In this document: positions 22,221 to 37,000 of the stretch, piece by piece
How positions within the stretch are numbered: the first letter of the stretch is position 1
How the letters are laid out: every line of letters starts with the position of its first letter
NCBI RefSeq assembly: GCF_963676685.1
Contig: NC_092346.1
Location: forward strand, 29,773,133-29,837,132
Source of the DNA: Mytilus edulis
Taxonomy: Eukaryota > Mollusca > Bivalvia > Mytilida > Mytilidae
Direction: 5' to 3'
Length of the DNA stretch: 64,000 nucleotides
Made by a program: the position numbers and the translations under genes
Notes under the pieces: generated by a model
Told to the model about the DNA's origin: nothing
What the model saw: the letters and a program-made list of their open reading frames with translations, nothing else
Databases searched by the model: none

Positions 22221-22576
22221 TGTAGCATGATCGGCTCGAGTGCAGGAGGTTGTGAAACAGATTCGCGATCGAGCCAAACCCAAGGATGCTTTGCTTTTAA
22301 GCTAAGCATGCGGTATTCAGGAGTAAGGGCAAATAATCGTCGCATTGGAATAAGAACTAGTTCAGTCATGAAGATTTCAGACTGTTGCCTTGTAGATTGT
22401 GTGAAAATTATTAGTTGTATAATTTCCTTTGAGACATACCTTCAAAAACAACGGTCGAAGATCACCAAGCCACAGGTCAATATAAAATTCGACTCTGCGT
22501 GTCGGTCTTGTACAAATGAGGGTACATACTGATATTCTCGTCATGATATGTATTTTAAATTGCCATTGAACGTTAA

Positions 22577-23131
22577 GGAGGCTCGAGGGTTTAAAAATTT
22601 CAGAAAAAAATTAAACATTTGTTTTTCATTACAAATTTTATTTATTACCTTTTGTAGTTGTTATTTTATCATATGGTACAAAAAATATTCAAAACAATTA
22701 ATTCATGTTGGCCCCAGATGACTTCTAAAATGTAAACATCATTGAAAAACTTCCAAATTATCTCCCTTTGGTAGAAAAATGCCATTTTTTGGCTTTAAAA
22801 TTGAAATATCTCTTTTAACTCATCGGTGACCTATATTTTTTAATATAATTTCGATATATGCTGTACTTAAACTAAATTATTGTAAAATTTGAGCGATTTC
22901 TGTAATAAATTTCTTTTTTTATTTCGATATTACCTTTATTTCTCCTATTAGGTCAACAGAAAAAAAAAACACTTTTACAAAGATGTATGCTTCCTTCGAA
23001 GGAAGATTGTGAGCGCAAATGAACGGTGACCCCATTTTTTTATTTCATTTTTCTATTAACTATAAGATAAAGTTTATTTATAGAAAAATATAGAGAAATC
23101 CTATATAAATGATTTAGACCCGCGAACCCCC
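22577..23131. mobile_element. MITE with GGRGGYTCG ends at a TTAA site
   Basis: Ends GGAGGCTCGAGGGTT and GACCCGCGAACCCCC are inverted repeats with a few mismatches. TTAA lies on each side (22573-22576; 23132-23135). The target suggests piggyBac-like mobilisation, although TA is nested inside TTAA. The interior is AT-rich with no ORF. Confidence 0.65.
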
Positions 23132-23135
23132 TTAA

Positions 23136-23900
23136 ATATCAATCCATCATCATTATATAGGTTATGCTCCGCGTCATCATCTTAGTAAAGCAGCTATGTG
23201 GAATGTATTTAATATAGTAGATATATTCCACCTTTAAAAAAATATTTGCCTTTCGATCAGACAGACCACTTTGCACAGCCTTCTTTTCAAATTAATTATT
23301 GTTTTGTTCTGATATTATGTGTGTGAAATATTTGCCACTGGACGTCACATAAAGCAAACAACAATCAATCATGGCTTGTGGTCTTCGCGATATTAAAGTT
23401 GAACAGTTCTTTGGTAGCCTCAGTGTTTTATTTATTGATTTTATTGGTATTTTCGATCGAATCTATGACAGTTCAGAACTGAATGTTTACAATAGCACGT
23501 GTCTTTCTGTGTTCAGGGTAATTTTACTGTGATCAAATTCAATACTATTTTTTATATTACCATCCATAAGTATGTTGTATACAAACTGTGACTTTTGTAC
23601 GAGTCCCAGATACAAAAGAAATAGAAGTGAAAATACAGTGCTAAAAACGACATAAAAGATCCAAATTCATTTAAGCCTGAAACTACTGTTGCACTGTTCG
23701 TGTATTTTCGTGGTCTTCGATTTTACTCATCTGAGTACAATTTTGAGCAATAAGTAGTTTCATTCAATTAAGTCGTTGTTCATTGTTGATGGCCAGTCAT
23801 CATGACAGTGAGTTATCATCAGTGATCATTGCTAATAAACTTCTATGACATGTTAGTCTCTGGTGGAGTTGTCTCATATGCAATCATACCATTTTTTTGT
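23136..23900. other. Intergenic region upstream of SAYSD1
   Basis: No exon or element with clear ends. A dispersed-repeat fragment (TGGTGGAGTTGTCTCATATGCAATCATACCA) lies near 23860-23895. Confidence 0.45.
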
Positions 23901-24103
23901 ATGTTTTCAATTATTCATTAAAAAGTTAATTGAACATTAAAAGAAACAAAAACAAGAAAGTTCGGATATTTAAAATTGCTATCAGCGCATTGCTGTCAGT
24001 TGTTGTGCGTCTTGTCAATAATTCAGTAGCTGGGGAACAAGATGAACCACGTCGATCCTACTCCGGAAAACACTCTGAAATTAATATCTCCTCAATTGTA
24101 AAC

Positions 24104-25384
24104 ATGGAAGAAAAATTGGCCCAATACAGAGCAGCAAAGCAAAAACAGTATTACAAGACTCAAACTTTGTCCGAGAGGCTTTTTAGATTTTGCAGTTGGA
24201 TTCAACTTCCATATGTAATTATAAATATATGTTAATTAACCACCATTTACTATTCTTTTCGCGATGACGTGGCGTTCAATAATTTAAAGTGAAACTGAAA
24301 GTAGACTGCAATTCTTTATTGCAACTTTCGCTTATTAATTTACACAGGTTCATTCTCTTCTAATTTAGGACAAAGCTTTTGGATGATCTACCTTTTCAGG
24401 CATTGATTTCTCTTTCACCCTCCAATGTTGGAAAGTAGTTAAAAGACTGCATGAGGTTTATTTATATCACACTTTATCAAAAATAGTCATGTTTATTACA
24501 AGTTTTAAAGCTGACAGCACCTTGATGTACAGTGGAGTCCCTGGTGTCCACGCAGCCTCTGATATAATGCATTACCTGATTTCTTCAAAACTACAATGTT
24601 ACAAATATAGATTCGTTCTTGCAAGGATTTGTATAGTATACAAATCCTTGGTTCTTGTAATCAGATAATCTGGTTATAGTTTCAGTTTTCCAAAGGGACA
24701 GAAAAGATTAAAATTGTTTATAAATTCAAGAGTAAATTTATAACTGCAATCAACTGATTTATCATAACTAGCCAATTTTAATTAAAAAATTACATCATCA
24801 GATAAAATTTGTTTCGTTTAAGTCAAATTTACATCAGATTGAAATAAATTTTGCCATGCATCCCTGGAAGTCTGTTTGGTTCAAATTCAACTATATTTCA
24901 TAGTATAACTTTCCTTTAATATTCAAATTCAGCTATTTTTAAAAGGCATGCACGAAATCATTTTACTTTTTAATAAAATTATGAAATTTTTTAACTGTTT
25001 AATTGTCTTTTATTGCAGTTCAAGAAAGAGGAAAAAACAAAAACAGTTGCCACTAATGATTATCCAAACCAATATGTTCTGCAACCAAAACCCAAATCAA
25101 TAATTCAGAAGCTCTTGGACCACATTCCAAGATACATACAGCTATCAGTGTTATTATCAGTGTGGTTAGGACTTTGGTATTATTTTATACAGTTACAATT
25201 TGGTGCAGTTTATTTTGCCATATCGGTGCTAATTATAATGTACTTCAGTATGAGGACAGAGAGAGATCCGAATCATTTAAGTGCTTATTCTGTGTTTAAT
25301 AAAAACTGTGAGAGAATTGATGGAACATTTACTGCAGAACAACTAGAAAAAGAACTGCGATTTGGACCAGGATCTGTACATTGA
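24104..25384 (+). CDS. SAYSD1: SAYSvFN domain-containing protein 1
   Basis: Two exons, 24104-24214 and 25019-25384, join in phase 0 (TAT|GTAATT...TTGCAG|TTC) to give 158 residues, a little shorter than the human protein (about 183). The N-terminus MEEKLAQYRAAKQK aligns with the human MEQRLAEFRAARKR, which fixes the start. A hydrophobic hairpin (about residues 76-114) follows, then the signature LSAYSVFNKNCERIDGT (124-140) and the amphipathic end TAEQLEKELR. Family knowledge: SAYSD1 is an ER-membrane protein linked to the translocon and to UFMylated ribosomes in translocation-associated quality control. The reading frame stays open upstream to an ATG at 23930, so a longer isoform is possible but unsupported by homology. 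A likely poly(A) signal lies at 26154-26159. Confidence 0.92.
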
Positions 25385-27145
25385 TATTAATTTACATGAT
25401 GTAATGAAGATAATTTTGTAATATTTCAATAATTTATTTAATTTTGTGGGGATAATTGTACCTCACAAATGAAAGTAATTTTATTTCCATTCTCAATTTT
25501 ATAAAATTGTGATCAATATTTTAAGGCCCATATTTTAGTGTGATTTGAAACATTAATTACATTGGAATGATCTATTTTCCTACATGTAGTTAAATATTGA
25601 TTCTTGTCTTACAGCATGAACTATTCCTTCGTACATGTTGTTTAGCAATTTTACATTTAACAATGACTTAAAATTTATTCAAAAACTTTAAGAAAAAAAG
25701 TATTAAAAGTTAGTAAAATAAGTAACGCTTACACATGTTACATGTGGCTGAATTTGCCTGAAAAGGCTTGATTCAAGTGACCTTTCTTTAATTCTACAGT
25801 ACTAGAACAATTTTGTTTGTAATTATAACTCCTCTAAAACAACATGAACATCAGTTTTAACATTCTAAGTAAATAGAGATCTTTGGTAACAGTTGAATGG
25901 AAAGTGCTGTAAAAATAGACAGGTTGTCAAAAAGATATGATCAATCTCATTATTTTATTTCTTTCTGTACATGTATTTTCAAGATATGATGAAACACATA
26001 CATTCTGTCAACCTCCAAATAAGTACCCACACTTGTAATCTCTTCTGTCAATTTTAAAATATGGAAGTTCTAGAGTTGGGAGAGCATTAATGATCTTGCT
26101 TTGAAATTTGCTTAGCAACACTGTATTTAAGTTTTTTCAGTCAAGCTAATATAAATAAAAATAATGTTAAAATTGACTCCTTTTACAACATCAAATTACT
26201 TAACTATTGACCATGAAAATGTTGGATTAGTGATTTACTATGAGACACTGACTTTTATATTTTATAACCATAAGAAAATGTATATTTTTAGAATTATGTC
26301 CCTCATATTTTTGGTGTAAGGTTACGATCTGAATTGCCATACAACTGTAATAATCCATATCATTTTCTTCATATTAGAATTTTTTAAAGTTGTACTGTCC
26401 CATGATTTTGTGGTTTTTTTATGATATTGTTGGTTTTTTTTTAGAATGTATATATATTTTGGCAAACTGAGGCCACTATAATACATACTGCAAATTTGTT
26501 ATTATTCGTTGCATTTCAATTTCAATGGAATTCATGTGTACTGGGGAATCACAAATTTAAATATACATCAATTTATGAATTTTCTATTGGAAAATGTGCA
26601 GACTTTGTCAAAACAATGAAATTTAATATCCAAGAAAAGTTTTCTCAATCCACTAAAAATCTAAAATTAGTACCAATGGAAATAAATGAACCCACAGCAG
26701 CTATAGTAGTCTCAGTAGCTAAGTACTGACAGTATGGAATATCATTGTTTGTCTCGATATGTTGAGTTGAGATTTTAAAATCTTAACACTAAATGAAAAA
26801 TATGATCCAGGGCTGCCAAGTCTCACGCATTCATCCTTTTTTGACGGCATTTTCCTTTGATTTTTTTTTGTTTTTGATCTTTTTAATTTTTGCTCAATCT
26901 CACGCATTTGCTTCATGAAAAGTTGGTAGAACTGAATATCTTATTTGCATAACTGTACACTGAATCTCTCAATACAAATTAACTTTAGAAGATCTGAATC
27001 AAATCAAATAAATAAGTAAACTTTTATTGTTACCCTGGTTTAGAGATATGTGTATGGACTATGGATATAATGATCTGTTATTTCATAATAAACATTTACC
27101 ATCTTGCATACCTGTACATTGTTGAGGTGATAATATATATGGTAC
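25385..27145. other. SAYSD1 3' UTR and downstream AT-rich DNA
   Basis: AT-rich, no further exon. Candidate AATAAA at 26154-26159. The 77-codon frame at 26496 has no recognisable features. Confidence 0.45.
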
Positions 27146-27149
27146 ATGT

Positions 27150-27308
27150 CAGTGGCGGATCCAGGGGTGGGGTTCCGGGGGTTGCAACCCCCCCTTTTTT
27201 TTGGCCGATCAATGCATTTGAATGGGAGCATATAGTTGGAACCCCCCCTTTACTCTGGTTTGGGAACCCCCCCCCCCCCCCCTTTTAAAATGGTTGGATC
27301 TGCCACTG
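27150..27308. mobile_element. 159-bp MITE with CAGTGGCGGATCCA ends
   Basis: Left CAGTGGCGGATCCA and right TGGATCTGCCACTG are inverted repeats (13 of 14). The 5-bp repeat CATGT flanks it (27145-27149; 27309-27313). The interior is rich in C/G homopolymers. It is the best preserved of three related copies in the window. Confidence 0.75.
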
Positions 27309-28360
27309 CATGTAATACAGTAAGACACCCACTCAATGTGTAAAAAGTTTTGTGTAACCTCAATCATTATTAACAAAAAAGTCATATATTACAACTATCT
27401 GAGATGGTGGTGGCTCTTTTGGTTGAATGGCACTTGCATTTTGTGCAGTTTAGAATGTTGATCATTTTGAAATTATCACTACCCAAGTAAATTTTTCTTT
27501 CTACATGTATAGCTAGTATCAGTAAATATCTGTATTCCATCCATGAATAGTCTTTCTTTTTTTGGATTCGCTTGACCCATTTTCAGATCCTGGTTAATGA
27601 TATATATATTTTTTGCACTTGTTAGGATTATGCATCAAATATTTACCACTGGACATTAAGCCATCAATTTGTCAGTCATTTACCCTAATCTCAATTTCTT
27701 TATCATTATTTTCATTTTTGATGGAAGGGAGAGAACTAAAAAAAATTAAACAAAATCCTAGTTAGAAGCAAATAGTTATCTCCCATGAAATATTATATAT
27801 CATTGTTTTTTTGCTTAGTTTGATGAAAATAAACAAATGAAATGTCATGTATTTTTTGTTTCATTGTGCAGACAGAACTAAATGTAAAATATTTATATAC
27901 ATTGTTGTATTTATAAATTGTGTATTTTTGTTTTAATGCCAATTTTGTCATTTGGTTGAGCAATTCTTTTTATTGTTGGATTTATTATCAAAATAAAATA
28001 ATATATCAAATGTTGCCGACTGTTCCTTTTTGGCTTGAAAGAGCTTGTTTCTATACAAGCAAATGCATAAATGGTTTAATTTTCCTACACATAAATTTTT
28101 TTTCAGCTTGTAAGTTTTGTCCATTTTACTGCAGTGTGTGTCTTGCTGATAAAACATATTTGAAAAAAGATTGGTGAAGGCAGTTAATATGGTTATTAAA
28201 TGATCCAGCTGAAGTATGAATTGGAATATTTTGAACAAATTTTTTTACCCAACACTTACATGGAAACATCAAAATGGTATGTCTGGAATGAGTTATTCAT
28301 TTGTCAATGTTATTTTAGACTATCGTATGTGCTGATTGTTGTCTCATTCAAGATTTTTAT

Positions 28361-28632
28361 GCCCCACCTACGATAGTAGAGGGGCATTATGTTTTCTGGT
28401 CTGTGCGTCGTTCGTCCGTCTGTCCCACTTTAGGTTAAAGTTTTTGGTCAAGGTAGTTTTTGATGAAGTTGAAGTCAAATCAACTTCAAACTTAGTACAC
28501 ATGTTCCCTATGATATGATCTTTCTAATTTTAATGCCAAATTAGAGTTTTTATCCCAATGTCACGGTCCACTGAACATAGAAAATGGAAGTGCGAGTGGG
28601 GCATTCGTGTACTGAGGACACATTCTTGTTTA
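28361..28632 (+). repeat. Dispersed Helitron-like repeat (hairpin CCCACCTACGATAGTAG)
   Basis: Near-identical in order to 1548-1826 but inverted. It begins with a hairpin-forming end, then CGTTCGTCCGTCTGTCC, and ends with GAAGTGCGAGTGGGGCAT. Confidence 0.6.
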
Positions 28633-28639
28633 TACTATC

Positions 28640-29430
28640 CTTGAGTGATCCATTGGTTAATTCCTAACCTTACTTTTAACTTCTTTGTCTGTAAAGAGCC
28701 TTTCTATTCTATGCCAAATGTAAGAACGGAGCTGGTAGATACAAAAGGGATATTCATACTTATTAGTCGAAGACAAACTGACAATATCATGGCAAAACAA
28801 AGAGTGCACACGCTGAAATGTCTCTCCTTCTTTACTAATCGTGGATATTATGTTGATAGTCCTAAATATAAATCTTTATTACAACTGTCACATAAACTTA
28901 ACTAAACATTGACCAATGAACCATGAAAATGAGGTCAAAGTCAGATGAACCATGCCAAGCAGACATGTACAGCTAACAGTTCTTCCATTTACCCGGTAAC
29001 TAATATAGTTGACCTGTTGCTTATAGTTTAAGAAAAGCAGACCAAAACACAAAAAACTTTACACTGAGCAATATTGAACTGTGAAAATGATGTCAAGGTC
29101 AAATAAAACCTGCACGACTGACATATAGATCATAAAATGTTTCCATACACTTAATATAGTTTACTTATTGCATATAGTATTAGAAAAAAAGACCAAAACT
29201 CAAAAACTTAACTTTGACCTCTGAACCATGAAAATCTTTACTTTTTTTTCAAGTAGTCACTGAACAATGAAAATGAGGTCAAGGACATTGGAAATGTGAC
29301 TATTGGAAACTTGTTAACATGAGGCATCTATATACAAAGTATAAATCATCCAGGTCTTCCACCTTCTAAAATATAAGCTTTAAGAACCGCCTCTGCCGCC
29401 GGATTACTATCCCTATGTCAAGCTTTCTGC
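28640..29430. repeat. ~155-bp tandem repeat element
   Basis: GAACCATGAAAATGAGGTCAAAG and variants recur at about 28918, 29072, 29224 and 29265, with TATAGTTTA..TTGCTTATAG between. The 3' edge reads GCCGGATTACTATCCCTATG. This type is common in bivalve DNA. The 86-codon frame at 28645 comes from it. Confidence 0.6.
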
Positions 29431-29784
29431 AACAAAAGTGGGGCGAGTTGTTGATCCTAGCGGATATTGAAAGCATGTCTTATTTAAACTTCAACAACAC
29501 CAGTTGTGATCATTGAACCAAGTAATGTAGGTCATACAAAATGTATTTGATTTACGCAAGTCTTGATTTTCTCACTTGTCATCTTGGAAACTTTGCTATA
29601 AGTGATGCCAAGGTTCTGTTTTCAATTGCCTTACTTGTCAGGTATTAGACACCAAAAATTTCCCACATTTCTGCAGGGATTCTCCTGAGATAATGTTAAC
29701 TGGATGTTGTTTGTTTGTGAGTTACATATTTGATTTTCTTTAATTTTTTGTTCATTGATCAGGCCATTAGTTTTCTAATTCTAG

Positions 29785-29935
29785 GTTTCATTTCAGGGCC
29801 TTTTATAGCTGACCATGCAGTATGGGCTTTACTCATTGTTTAAGGCATACAGTAACCTATTTTTGTTAATTTCTGTGTCATTTTAGTCTCTTGTGTCTCA
29901 TTGGCAATCATACCACATCTTCTTTTTTCATATTA
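29785..29935 (+). repeat. Dispersed SINE/LINE-tail-like repeat
   Basis: GGGCCTTTTATAGCTGACCATGCAG ... GGCAATCATACCACATCTTC. Fragments of the same family occur at about 15215, 17630, 23860, 40590, 47680 and 59130. Confidence 0.6.
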
Positions 29936-31056
29936 ACTATCTGTCATAATTTAAGAAGCAGTTAAAGAACAAAATGTAAGAAAATGACAGCCAGTCAAAT
30001 TTGTCACAATTTTTCCTCTAAATATGACAAGTTTTCCTTGCTAGTTGAAAACAATGTTTGAGGGAAAATTTTAGCTATACTTATAGTGATAATATATCTT
30101 AAGCCAAACAGGGTGTATGTTTCACAAGATATTGCTTCTGGACATCGAGGTATACCCTCAAATTGCCTTTTAAATTAATGATAGGACAATGTCCAAGTTC
30201 AAAGTCTATACTGAATATTCATAGAAGGTATACATTTTTACCTTTGGTATACAGTGTAATCATAGATTTTTACCTTCTTAAAACCTCAAATCAATTCAAA
30301 GTGGTATAACATTCATAATCATGATTAAATAAAACACAACCATCGGGATACCAAAAGATATTTCAATTTGATATAAAGGATGGCTTCCATTGGCAAAATA
30401 AATGCATACTGCAAGTTCAGAAATTATTTTGAGGTTTTCATAAATGTGACAACATGAGTATCTCAAAAATAAGAACTCTCATTCTGAAAAAAAAAATGTC
30501 TATATGTATATTTTTCGGAAATCACAATAATTAAACTTTCATTTTGGAAAAATCCAAAAAATAAATGAAGGCACCAATTTCTGAATTTACACTTTTCAGG
30601 ATGAGAACATTATAATGTGATAAGAATATAAACCCTGCTTTGTAACAGTCTGCATATATACATGTAACGCTGTCTGGACACATTATTCTGACTCTGAGCT
30701 GACAAGTTTTTGCTCTTACTCATAAATGCTGCATGCTAAGCAAAGTAGCACAAATGCAAATTTTCAAACACCTCTCATTCCAGGTAAGTACACTACCACG
30801 AGACTACAGATGCAGTTCATTTATAAAAGGAAAAGTACTAAAATTGATATGCATTTCTGTGGCATGATTAACCAGCAATGTTATGTGCACAAAGTGTATT
30901 TGACAGTTATCTGTTTGGTTGATCATGGCTTTGCTAATATTTTATTTGGGCATATACCAAAATCTGGACATCACATTAAAAACGGAAAATAAATAACACA
31001 GATGATGATCCCATATTAATTTAATATATTATCCCTCTGTATAAAAATTATCACAG

Positions 31057-34000
31057 TTAGTTACTGGTAGTCATAGCAGATTTGGCTTCACTTGACAACT
31101 GAAGTAATTTCTGATAATGTTCTAGCACTGCTGGGTCCACACCATAATTTGTTATCTACAAAATACCAAAAAAATATTTATCATTAAAAGTTGCAAAAGA
31201 TTATTATATCTCATCTATTTTTTTGGTGTCACTCACTTACAAATGACTTATACTGCTTAAATTTCATACTATTTCATTTTCATACTTTATTATAATAAAA
31301 TCATAAATAAGTTTAAGGTGGTACCCAACACTTTCCCTAAAATTAATTTGGCTCGTTTAATTTTCGTAAAATTTTGACAAAGTATTTACTTTGACCCTTT
31401 TACAAAAATATAAAAAATTCAAAAAATTTGAACCAAGCGTTTTATCAGAAAAATTACACTGGTTATATAGCAGTTTGACAAACACTAATTTTGATCATTG
31501 AGAAGCTTTACATTGCCTTCACAATGAAACTTAATTAAAACGTTTAGCTGATATTACAGAGTTATCTCCCTGTAGTGTTAGGTACCACCTTAATTATATA
31601 TATCCTGTCTCCTTGTTTATTGCTTGTTTTGTCTTCAAATATTATCTACTGCTTTTGGTTCTTTTGTTTTTGGTTGATTTTTTGGTTGATTTTTTTCTGG
31701 TTTCATTTGTATTCTGATAGATTTGGGGTTTTTTTTGAAAATTTAAGGATATGTATATGCTACCGTGTTTTAAATCTGTGAATATCTTGAATTGGCTTTT
31801 ATCAAACAATTCAAAGTTCTGTTACTGATAACATTATCATTTTTACTTTGGTACTGGTTTGAAAATACGGATAATATTATAGGATTAAACGCCTTTTTAA
31901 CGGAATTTATTGGTGTATAAACTCAACCAATTCACTCACAAATGATTTGGTCAAGTTTATACACCAATAAATTCCTTTAAATTGGCATTTAATCCTTATA
32001 ATTCTTTAAAAATATATTTTTCAAAACTGGTTACCTCTATCACACGTAAATTGTATATTTATCTCATTGAATAGGCCTGGCGCATGTATATATTTGCTGG
32101 TTAACACATAAATATGTACCCAATGAAATTTGCTATCTGATAAAAACTGCAAAAACTCTTGTTATCATGTAAACAAATGTCTTTTTGTATTTTTAATTTA
32201 ACCAGTAACGTGCAGTGAAAATAAATTTTGTTAATGTGGGCGTTATTATCGCTGCCATCTTGTTTAAATTTGTTACAAAAAGAAGTTTGGTCAACATTGT
32301 CTTTTGAAAAATAACCTCTGTTATTAAGTATTTGCCAAGTCAAGATCAACTACCGGAAGTCCTCTCGACCAATCATTTCAACATATTCCTTAATATGCAA
32401 AGCATATAAGTATTATTAGATTGAAATATGTTTTTATTAGTTTTTGGATTTTCAAATAATTAGGCATTGAGCATCACTGAAGAGACATTTATTGTAAAAA
32501 TGCACATCTGGTAGCTATTGTTATTTAACATGTAAACATTAGACAATTAAACTATTTCTTCTTAAAATAAACAACAATACTAGGCAATTAAAATGGTTTT
32601 TGAATGACAATGGTCAAGTTATTTACATACCTGCTGCCCATAGTTTTCTATATCTATCATAACTTGCTGTCGTATCTTATCATCATCTGTAAACCCTTGA
32701 GATCCTGAACTCTTATCTGTCCCTCTTCCCTTCTTCAGTCTTTTTAAACTCTCCTCCATTTTCTTTACAGAAGTCAGAACATCAGAGGTTGAAGAATAAT
32801 ATCTAAACATCAACAATATAAGTATTAATGTGAAAGTGGAAATTCTGTTTTAGTTTTAATATATAAGTGAAAATTTGTCTGTTATTAAGTATTTGCCAAT
32901 AACTGGGGGAAATAATATAGGTTGGTGGTCAGAATGTGTCTTAGACAAAACCCAATACATGTATATAAAACTCTAATGAGACAAATCTAACTGTGTTTTT
33001 GTTTTAAATTTTTTTCCCCATCTAACTATTTTCAATAGAAAATTATGTGTAGTTGTCAACAAAATGTGTATAATCAAAAATACCATTGATTACCAAACTT
33101 AGTCAGGTGGTAATCAAATTTTTGCAACTAGTCAACTTTACCTGAATTTCATGGTGAATGTTTTAAACAGTACCAGGTTTGTAAGGTAAAATTGCTTATA
33201 TGATCAATGAAAGTCCAGTAAATCTCTGGTAGATTCATTTAGAAATAGCTTTTCACAGAGTAATATTTTTTAAGTTTTATATGATAACCGTTTGCTTACT
33301 CTACCAACAACTTTTCTTTTTAGTGGTTTTTATTTTGTTGTCATATTTATTGCTTTGTTTTGTTTAGAGATTATTCTACGAAAAAATGTAATCAGAGAAT
33401 ACATACTGTTCAGCAAGTGAAGAAAATATATCCTGCAAGAGACCATTCTTGACACTTTCACTAAGAACACTGCCACTGTCCTCCAGTAGATTTGTGAGTG
33501 GTTTACAAACATTTTGTATATACTGGGAGGGCTTACTAGGTACCTGAAATGGTTAATCAAATTGAAAAGGTATACCATAAGTAAAACCAAATCAAAAGGT
33601 TTCTTAAAGTTCACTAGCTCTACATTGTACTTTTGGAGTACTGACATATTTTAAAGTTAAAATCAAAAGCTTACACCTCACTAAAAGTTAAAGGTCATTC
33701 CAATCAATTGTTTGAGTTGCATATTTTACGAAAAATATTCTTTGTCTCAATATTTTTTTTCATTGCCGAAAGAATTCCAGTTTGTGCAGGGTTTGGTGTT
33801 GAAAGGTTTGACTTAAAGTGCATGCAAGGTTGTAAATATTCATTAGTTTTATGGCCTGAAATATTGATTAAAGAAAATAACACAAAATTAAGAAATCTTT
33901 TCTTCATTTTTTATATTGATTTTTTAATATGTAAATTTCTTTTTCATTGAAATGCATTTCTTAGAATTTTAATGTGATTTTAATGATTCAAAGTTCTATG

Positions 34001-37000
34001 GAATACTATTCTGATATTTTGTAATACCATACCTCTCGATTGGTTCTCCTGTATAACCTTGGAATGTCATTGACTTGTTTTAGATGTACAGCACACTGAC
34101 TACACACATCCTGTACAATATAACTCTGGAATTGTGGGAGTTCAGATTTAATCTGGTCACTGCTCTCTCTGATATTATCTGTAATTCAATTTTCTTTTGT
34201 GACAACTACATTGATTTTTTTTTATGAAAATGCAGATAAATGTATAGAGAAAATAAATTCTATAATCATTGTGTAAGCCATTTATATTTACTTTGAGATG
34301 TCAAAATAATGAATGAAGCATTCTGTATAAAATTTAATAAATAGAATTTGAAAAAAAAACTTTTGGACATTGAAATGTATAAGACATGGTGTCTTCTAAA
34401 ACCCTTCTAATCATTTATAATAATTAGAAACCCAAAGTGTAGACAATTTTATTTGAAACTTCTTTAAAATGTATATGGATAACACTGACTTCACTATTTA
34501 CTGAGAATTCAGAACTTTTTTCAATATTCTTTGTGTAAATTGCAAAGGAACACAGTTGTCAATCTTAATGTTACAAACTTATTTTAAAATACCTTTGAGA
34601 CTTACCTAATAAAGAATCTACATTATCAACTCCCAAGTCACACAATCTTGGTTTCAATATGTCTGCAAATATTATTGATACCTTAAAATAGAAGTGGTTG
34701 CAATAAACAAAATTACACAGGTATTTATATGGGTTTTGATTGGTTTATAAAACTTAAACACAAAATTTAAAAAAAACAGTTTAAAGGGGCACTAGCTGTC
34801 AAATTCATTTTCACCGATTTTAATCAAATTTTAATATTTGATTTATAACAATGTAAAACATTTATCCCAACCATCAAAAGTCTAAATTAAGCAATTGACA
34901 GGGCAAGGGCATAAAAATATGTAGCTTCGTTTCGTGTGTATTTGAGTCTAGACGCCATCTAATTAATTATTGAGTTGACCTTCAAAGTCATCCAATGACC
35001 ATATAAGCAATGTAAACATAAATATAAATATAAATAGATCCATATATTATAGATGAAAAATACATGTTTATCATCATTTTTACCTCATAAGAATGTTTTT
35101 TGTGGATCTAATCAGTCATTCAAATGATTTACCTTTGTTTCACTTTCAATGTTGACATTCTTTTCCTTTAAATAACTTTACACATACAATTCACGTGCTA
35201 CTCTCAAGCTAAAGGTTAAATTGAAGTTCACATGATTACTCATTCATTGAGGTCGAATTATGCACTTGCACGTGAATAATTCATAATCAATGATTTTTTT
35301 GCTTATACATGTATTGACAAAATTGAACCATATTGGCTGCTAACAGGGAATTATTATTTCGCTATTTGCATTTCATTAATGATTGAGCATAAAAAAAAGA
35401 TATATTAGATTTTTCATATATCTCGTAGCTAATGCCCCTTTAAGAAATTACAGCTGGAGAGAAAAGGGAGATAAAGATCAATCTTAATACCTGCTGTGAC
35501 AGACTTTCCACATCAGATATAAGACAAAGTATTTGACCATTTGTTATAGGAGGTTGTACTGGTACTGTTGGTCCATCATTCTGTTGCTGGCCTTCTGGAG
35601 GATTGTCTTCATTTACTGGATTTGGTTTAACCTCTGAACTTTTCTTGTTTACAATCTACAAATGTAAGCATCAAAACTTTTTTCAGCATTATAGAAAGAC
35701 ATATAGGGCAATAAGAACCACATTCAAACAAAGCATTTCAGCCAAAAATAAAAACTACAGGTCATCATATGACCTTCAAGGATGAACAAGAGCTCATATC
35801 ATGAAGTAAAATTTTTGTTCCCAGGAATTGTGTAGGAATTGTGAAACAATTCAACTATGTAATAAAGACAGAATTGATGAGAAAAGCTCACTTGGCATTT
35901 CAGCCAGCTAAAACATGTTGATTATCTTGATGATGATGTGTAGTTAGCACAATACAAAGATTTTTTCAATCCCAATCAGACAACTTTAAACTGATGTAAT
36001 TCATTTCATCCTTCTTTATATTTTATAAATGAGGTACCAAAAGAATGAAGAAAGACTAATCTTTCGAATTGTGATAATTTCATTATGACATATTAATTAC
36101 ACAATTAATTTATTAGGTAATTAGTTGCTATATTGTGATGTTCACACTTGAATGAATTTAGCGTCTTTGTTCTTCATAGCATCCCAAAATATTTTAGAGA
36201 TTCTTGTACAACACAGCTTGACCTCCCAAACTGTCTAAGATTTCCAAAAACATCAATAGAACAAATTTTATACCCAATTGAATTTAGTGGTCTCTTATGA
36301 ATCGATGTTGCAAACTTCATTGAAGATTTATGAGAGAATGAAAAACAATAGGAACCAGATGCTCTGCAGGGCGCAGCTTTATACGACCGCATAGGTTGAA
36401 CCCTGAATGGTTGGGGCAAGTATGGACACAACATTCAAGCTGGATTCAGCTCTAAATTTGGATTGTGATTAAATAGTTGACACAAGCATAGGTTTTGGAC
36501 ACAGAATTAATGTGGTCTAATGAACTTAAAATATAATTTTTTTGTCTTTGAGCAATCACTATGCTGTTGAATATTAATCCTCTCAAAAAAATGTTTGAAG
36601 AAATTTTCTTTTTATTTATGAAATCTGAAATGAGAAAAATTAAACACCCCCCCCCCCCCCCCACCACCATTTTTTTTTCACATCCCCCTTTCCCTTTTTT
36701 CAAAACTGATCTCAATTCAAATTTCTAATGGAGTTTGCAACAATAACTACTCATTTAAATACATCATAAAATATTAAAATGTAACAAAACGTGATTGTTA
36801 TCACTGAATGGTAAAGAGTGTTTTAATTTATCAGTTGGAAGTAAAAGTGAATATACATTGTGCATTGTGTAAAACAATGATTTAAGTTGATTCAACTACT
36901 ATTCTGGACAAAGAAAGATAACTCCAATCAATTGAAAATTTCTTGCTATTGCACAATATTGTGCAATTAGATATTTCTTGCTATTGCGCAATACTGTGCA

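Noticed and set aside
27061-27288. Proline-rich 75-codon frame
   Set aside because: It crosses the poly-C/poly-G interior of the CAGTGGCGGATCCA MITE.
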